A stretch of 64,000 bases of DNA from Vanilla planifolia (lineage: Eukaryota; Streptophyta; Magnoliopsida; Asparagales; Orchidaceae): NCBI GenBank assembly GCA_023846275.1, contig CM043875.1, forward strand, positions 8,675,958 through 8,739,957, written 5' to 3'. Below are positions 63,080 through 64,000 of this stretch, piece after piece. The first letter of the stretch is position 1; the number at the start of each line of letters is the position of its first letter. The translations under genes and the position numbers were made by a program. The notes below the pieces were generated by a model, which was given only the letters and a program-made list of their open reading frames with translations, had not been told where the DNA came from and made no database searches.

Positions 63080-64000
63080 TAGATTAAAGTTAAAAATTTG
63101 GAGTGCCAAGAAACTAACTTTAATCTAAATGAGAATGAGATTCTCTACTTTAGAAATAAGTCAAATTCCTTTTAAGAAAGAATGTATGAAAATTTTAATG
63201 CTTGCAACATATAAAATAAGGTATTTCGTGCATTCTAGAATGACAAAATTATACCAAAACATAAATAAAACTTTTTGGCATGCATGTATGAGTAAATGTT
63301 TAACTTATCAATAGGTTAGATGGGAACAACTAAGGCTAAGAAATTTTTTGTAGTCACTTATTCTTACAAGGAAGTGGGAGAAGATATCTATGGATTTCAT
63401 GGTTAGACTTCCTTAACCTTGCCAATGATAAGATGTGATAGTGGTATTTATAGATAAATTAACCAAAACCATACATTACTTGCTTGTAAAGATTATATAC
63501 TATATAAAGAAGTTATCTTAGATATATGTGGACCAGATAGTAGTGTCTCAAAAGCTATTATTTCAAATAGAACCTTCAAATTTATATCTTAATTATGGAG
63601 AAAGATATAAGGTTCCTTTCATACTTTCTTAAAATTTATTTTATCATTGTCACATTGAGAGAAAAATAAAGGCAATGGAGAAAACTAAGATGTGAACTTA
63701 TTTTTGATAGATTTTGCATATAACAATAGCTACTTGGTTAGCATTGAAATGACACCTTATGAGGCTTTATATGATTAAAAATGCACATTACCATTGTGTC
63801 GATATGAGAAATTAGAAACAACACCAGTATGACCAATGATGGTTTCTAATTCTACAAGGAAACTATAAATCATCAAGGAAAGAATTAAAAGGACACAAGA
63901 ACTCTAGAAGAAAAGCTTCAATGCAAAACACATAAAAGTCAAATTTAAGGAAGGGGATCACATATTTCTTAAAGTGATCCCTATGAGAGGAGTCATAAGA
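63080..64000 (+). mobile_element. Ty3/Gypsy integrase remnant, continuing past the window end
   Basis: Plus-strand sequence follows a chromovirus (Del/Tekay-like) integrase from its zinc-binding domain to the post-core region. The zinc-binding part shows HSRMTKLYQNINKTFWH and KCLTYQ (about 63,231-63,312). The core start shows WEKISMDFMVRLP (about 63,378-63,416) and DKLTKTIHYLLVK. The core end shows FAYNNSYLVSIEMTPYEALY (about 63,711-63,770). Then come RYEK, IKERIKR, and FKEGDHIFLKVIPMRGV near the window edge. No reverse transcriptase precedes it, so this copy is truncated on its 5' side near 63,080. Fossil with many breaks. The pol order and motifs exclude Copia. Confidence 0.9.

Overview
The window looks like repeat-dominated nuclear DNA of a flowering plant. 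It is very A+T-rich and almost every recognisable piece is a plant retrotransposon. It carries Ty1/Copia gag and pol remnants, one Ty3/Gypsy (chromovirus-like) integrase, LTRs followed by primer-binding sites of the plant tRNA-iMet type (TGGTATCA-like), and long dinucleotide microsatellites. The gag-plus-protease Gypsy element and the long Copia LTRs recall palms, bananas and other monocots from memory, but I cannot assign a species. I see no intact host gene, no rRNA or tRNA gene, no organelle insertion and no CRISPR-like array.

Layout. 1-3,141: the 5' end of a minus-strand Copia element (A: gag, primer-binding site, 1.75 kb LTR). 3,142-10,672: unassigned A+T-rich DNA with a ~339 bp tandem duplication (5,460-6,140) and a small G+C-rich, promoter-like island (8,820-9,060). 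10,673-13,244: a 2.6 kb minus-strand LTR element without recognisable coding (H). 18,462-20,242: a second copy of the A LTR in inverted orientation, followed by an (AG)n array. 21,690-27,650: a decayed Copia pol (D, minus strand) held between two direct copies of an A+T-rich repeat (R). 30,380-33,720: another minus-strand Copia 3' half (B).

36,346-48,800 is the most layered part. One minus-strand Copia element (C) can be traced from its 3' LTR (36,346-37,500) to its 5' LTR (46,790 to about 48,780). Three things interrupt it: a short Gypsy-type gag-protease element with two LTRs (E, 38,070-40,972), an unclassified ~2.7 kb insertion in gag (43,150-45,880), and a 496 bp TRIM-like miniature LTR element (47,949-48,444) lying in its 5' LTR. 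49,250-51,480: Copia element I (plus strand). 51,830-52,190: a second G+C-rich island with a G-box and an ACGT element. 53,400-54,600: more R-like repeat. 54,600-59,500: two successive plus-strand Copia gag remnants (F and J) and a further LTR. 60,290-61,170: local tandem repeats and a (TA)n(GT)n array. 61,925-62,079: one candidate host exon. 63,080-64,000: a Gypsy integrase running off the window end.

The genes do not form a working pathway; the retroelements are fossils whose LTR copies differ at many positions. The main interest is structural: nested insertions, non-autonomous LTR elements (E, H and the TRIM), the R repeat family, and three small low-copy-looking islands where host sequence may survive. 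I found no convincing new biological system.
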